Positions 62,120-64,000 of a DNA stretch of 64,000 nt are shown piece after piece (positions within the stretch are counted from its first letter, which is position 1; each line of letters starts with the position of its first letter). Below the pieces are notes generated by a model. That model was given only the letters and a program-made list of their open reading frames with translations. It ran no database searches and was not told the DNA's origin. The translations under genes and the position numbers were made by a program. Source of the stretch: an uncultured Hyphomicrobiales bacterium (GTDB lineage: Bacteria; Pseudomonadota; Alphaproteobacteria; Rhizobiales; Xanthobacteraceae); the NCBI GenBank assembly GCA_903878085.1, contig CAIRGJ010000047.1, forward strand, positions 96,042-160,041, in the 5' to 3' direction.

Positions 62120-62229
62120 GGTGAACCGAAAGTGAATCGGCGCCGAGAAATTGTCGAAAGGCCAAAGGCTAATTCGCAATTCCGGGATGGTAATTAAGCA
62201 GGTGGGCTAGGGGTCATTTGGGGTTGGGA

Positions 62230-63744
62230 ATGCCGGACGGAAAGCTGTTGGCGCGCAAACGGGCGCCGATGAAACGGTTGATCGCGGCGGGCTGCACCCT
62301 GACGCTATGTCTATCGGCGATCTGCGCCTACGTGATGTATGACGCCGGCTTGCGCGATTACGAAGAGGCGCGTGTCGCGTCGTCCAATCTGGTGGCGACG
62401 CTGGCGGCCGATGTCGCGCGCAACATCGAGAAAATCGACTTGTCGCTGCAGGCCGTGCAAGACGGCTTGAAGCTGCCGGAAGTCAATCGGCTCGACCCGG
62501 CCATGCGCAACATGGTCTTGTTCGACCGGTCGACGACCTCGAGCGACATGGGCTCGATCCTCGCCATCGACCGTCATGGCAACATCAAAGTTGAATCGCG
62601 CTCGCTGACGCCGCGTCCGGATAATTATTCACAGAAAGAATATTTTCAGTACCATCTGCACAATGCGGACGACCGCCTTTACGTCACCCGGCCCTATGTC
62701 AACCACCTCGGGGCCTATATCATCGGCGTGAGCCGCCGGCTGGTGGATTCGGCCGGGAATTTCGACGGCGTGGTCGTTGGCGTTATCAAGGTCAGCTATT
62801 TCTACGATCTGTTCAAAAAAATTCAAATGGCGCCAGGCGACAGTCTGACAATTACGCGCTCGGATGCCACCGTACTGATGCGGTTTCCGTTCGACATCTC
62901 GTCTATCGGACGCGTTCTTTCGAACTCTCGTATAAACGAGGCATTTAAAAAAACGCCTTCCGGCATTTTCGACGGGGTTTCCACCAGCGACGGGGTTTAC
63001 CGTCTCTTTGCCTATCAGCAGGCCGGCGATCTGCCGCTAATAGTCTCTGTCGGCCGCTCCATCGACAGCATTTACGCTAATTGGCGCCTCCAAGCCTGGG
63101 TCATCGGCAGCATGGTCGCGGCGCTGTGCGCTTTCAATCTGGCTTTGATCGTCTTTCTCGCCCGTTCGCTGCGCCAACGCGCCGACGCCGAGTTTGAACT
63201 CGCCCGGATGGCGACGACGGACGCGCTGACGGGCCTCGCCAACCGCCGCCGCTTCGACAAGGTCATTCAATCCGAATGGAACCGCATGCGCCGCGCCGGG
63301 CAACCGCTCGCGCTTCTCATGATCGACGCGGATTATTTCAAGGCCTATAACGACCGGCATGGCCATCAGGCCGGCGACAAAGCGCTCGCGGCGATTGCCG
63401 ACCGCATCGCCAGCGCTATCTGTCGCGCCAGCGAGTTCAGCGCGAGGTTTGGCGGCGAGGAATTTGCCGTCGTTCTGCCGGGCGAGTCCATCGCCGGCGC
63501 ACTTGCAATAGCGGAAAGGATCCGCGCCAACATCAACTCGCTGCGCGGCCAGCAGTCTTCTCAGCCCGACGTTACGCCGACGATCAGCATTGGCGTGGCG
63601 TCGGTTATGCCGCAGGCCGGCCTGACCCCTGAAGATTTGATCAAGCGCGCGGATCTGGCGCTCTACCAGGCCAAGGATCGCGGCCGCGATTGCAGCTTTG
63701 CCGCGGCGCCCGCGGTCGCAACGGTGGCAAATTTGGCCGCTTGA
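62230..63744 (+). CDS. Membrane-bound diguanylate cyclase with dCache-type sensor
   Basis: 504 residues from ATG at 62230, with a purine-rich GGGGTTGGGA upstream; a TTG at 62218 and ATG at 62269 are alternatives. Two membrane helices (about 15-35 and 285-310) flank a periplasmic sensor of about 250 residues (LTPRPDNYSQKEYFQYHLHN, YVTRPYVN and ISRRLVDSAGNFDGV patterns of the dCache fold). The GGDEF domain ends the protein, with ARFGGEEF. The RxxD inhibitory site reads RASE, so product inhibition may be lost. It produces cyclic di-GMP in response to an extracytoplasmic small molecule not identified here. Confidence 0.93.
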   Translation: MPDGKLLARKRAPMKRLIAAGCTLTLCLSAICAYVMYDAGLRDYEEARVASSNLVATLAADVARNIEKIDLSLQAVQDGLKLPEVNRLDPAMRNMVLFDRSTTSSDMGSILAIDRHGNIKVESRSLTPRPDNYSQKEYFQYHLHNADDRLYVTRPYVNHLGAYIIGVSRRLVDSAGNFDGVVVGVIKVSYFYDLFKKIQMAPGDSLTITRSDATVLMRFPFDISSIGRVLSNSRINEAFKKTPSGIFDGVSTSDGVYRLFAYQQAGDLPLIVSVGRSIDSIYANWRLQAWVIGSMVAALCAFNLALIVFLARSLRQRADAEFELARMATTDALTGLANRRRFDKVIQSEWNRMRRAGQPLALLMIDADYFKAYNDRHGHQAGDKALAAIADRIASAICRASEFSARFGGEEFAVVLPGESIAGALAIAERIRANINSLRGQQSSQPDVTPTISIGVASVMPQAGLTPEDLIKRADLALYQAKDRGRDCSFAAAPAVATVANLAA

Positions 63745-63771
63745 CCGGACCCGGTCGCGTTTGCGCGCCCC

Positions 63772-63801
63772 TTGACAATAATCCATAGCTAGGACTATAT
63801 A
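63772..63801 (+). promoter_or_regulatory. Strong housekeeping promoter at the right edge
   Basis: Consensus TTGACA (63772-63777) and TATATA (63796-63801) are separated by 18 bp. Transcription would begin near 63808, entering a highly structured segment. The strength is of the kind seen before stable RNA genes. Confidence 0.65.
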
Positions 63802-63807
63802 CTACAC

Positions 63808-64000
63808 GTCCTGCTCATCGAGGGCGCTCTCATGAGGCGTCGTGATGGTGGAGCAGGATGTGGCGCCCGCGGGCGGGGGATTACGCATCCCCAGCTCCCG
63901 GGCGGCGCCGGACCCTGCCCGGGCACACTAGGGTGCCCCGCGAGGAGTTCGCTGACGGCGTGTCCTTCGGGAGACTGGCCGAAAGCGCGGACCGGACGCC
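63808..64000 (+). ncRNA. Candidate structured RNA or leader, truncated by the window edge
   Basis: The segment after the promoter is GC-rich and forms consecutive helices: TCCTGCTC (63809-63816) with GAGCAGGA (63851-63858); GGCGCC (63862-63867) with GGCGCC (63904-63909), enclosing GGGGAT (63876-63881) and ATCCCC (63887-63892); GGGCAC (63921-63926) with GTGCCC (63933-63938); and a TCC-TTCG-GGA hairpin (63963-63972). A frame from ATG 63832 is open to the edge but has an arginine-, glycine- and proline-rich, improbable product. I cannot match it to a named RNA family; a riboswitch-type leader or stable small RNA are both possible. Confidence 0.35.

Noticed and set aside
63808..64000. Guanidine-I (ykkC) riboswitch
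   Set aside because: ACTAGGGT and GACTGGCCGAAAG are only loosely similar to its conserved words, the spacing is larger, and ACTAGG falls in a hairpin loop. The rest is outside the window.
1..64000. CRISPR array or defence island
   Set aside because: No regularly spaced direct repeats, cas genes, restriction-modification pair or toxin-antitoxin pair was seen. The HNH gene belongs to a widespread single-gene chromosomal family.

Overview
The window is GC-rich (roughly two-thirds G+C by eye) chromosomal DNA that looks like a member of the alphaproteobacterial order Hyphomicrobiales (Rhizobiales), in or near the Bradyrhizobium/Afipia/Pseudolabrys group. The evidence is the repertoire (ethylmalonyl-CoA pathway genes, class I lysyl-tRNA synthetase, a PodJ-type polarity protein, a TIGR02186/TauE pair), interspersed intergenic repeats that I associate with that group, and candidate alphaproteobacterial CtrA and LexA sites. 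No rRNA, CRISPR array, transposase or prophage was seen. One tRNA-Leu(CAA) is present.

Layout. 1-5 kb: the 5' end of fadD, two repeat-like segments, a membrane diguanylate cyclase, a CobW-type GTPase and a D-Ala-D-Ala carboxypeptidase. 5-10 kb: an SCP2-type thiolase, a LysR regulator and an NMT1-type ABC importer operon (binding protein, ATPase, permease). 10-16 kb: a HisE-like hydrolase, a DedA-family membrane protein, a cysteine-rich exported protein, an orphan binding protein, a DUF6494 protein, tRNA-Leu, a DsbB-like protein, a flavin monooxygenase and cytochrome b561. 16-25 kb: a MacAB-type exporter, an exported class II aldolase flanked by an HNH gene and a copy of its 3' end, an esterase, a 3-methyladenine glycosylase, GluQRS and a cytosolic hybrid histidine kinase.

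25-36 kb holds three enzymes of the ethylmalonyl-CoA pathway: ethylmalonyl-CoA mutase, crotonyl-CoA carboxylase/reductase and methylsuccinyl-CoA dehydrogenase. They are separated by a GT2 glycosyltransferase, an unknown polytopic protein, a YihY protein and a chemoreceptor. Together they cover the crotonyl-CoA to mesaconyl-CoA stretch of the pathway apart from the epimerase. ecm and ccr share a gap-free 30-bp promoter-region element, and mcd has a related TGC-rich site.

36-50 kb: a host-attachment-family protein, an orphan amino-acid-type binding protein, a BaiN-like flavoprotein, LysRS-I with a strong bidirectional terminator, a Tat-exported carbonic-anhydrase-like protein, an S24 regulator, pyrD, a TPR-methyltransferase, the TIGR02186/TauE pair and a 1096-residue PodJ-like protein. 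50-60 kb is a fatty-acid beta-oxidation block: two acyl-CoA dehydrogenases, a thiolase, a cupin and a FadJ-type multifunctional enzyme, with a PAS protein and an MFS transporter inside. 60-64 kb: a second MFS transporter, a RecD-like helicase preceded by a perfect GAAC-N7-GAAC site (LexA type), a second diguanylate cyclase and, at the right edge, a strong promoter driving a heavily base-paired, unidentified transcript.

The metabolic theme is acyl-CoA chemistry: activation (FadD), beta-oxidation (FadE, FadA and FadJ types) and C2 assimilation by the ethylmalonyl-CoA pathway. No clear new multi-gene system stands out. The most useful leads are the regulatory elements (ecm/ccr, CtrA, LexA), the aldolase/HNH duplication and the right-edge structured RNA candidate.
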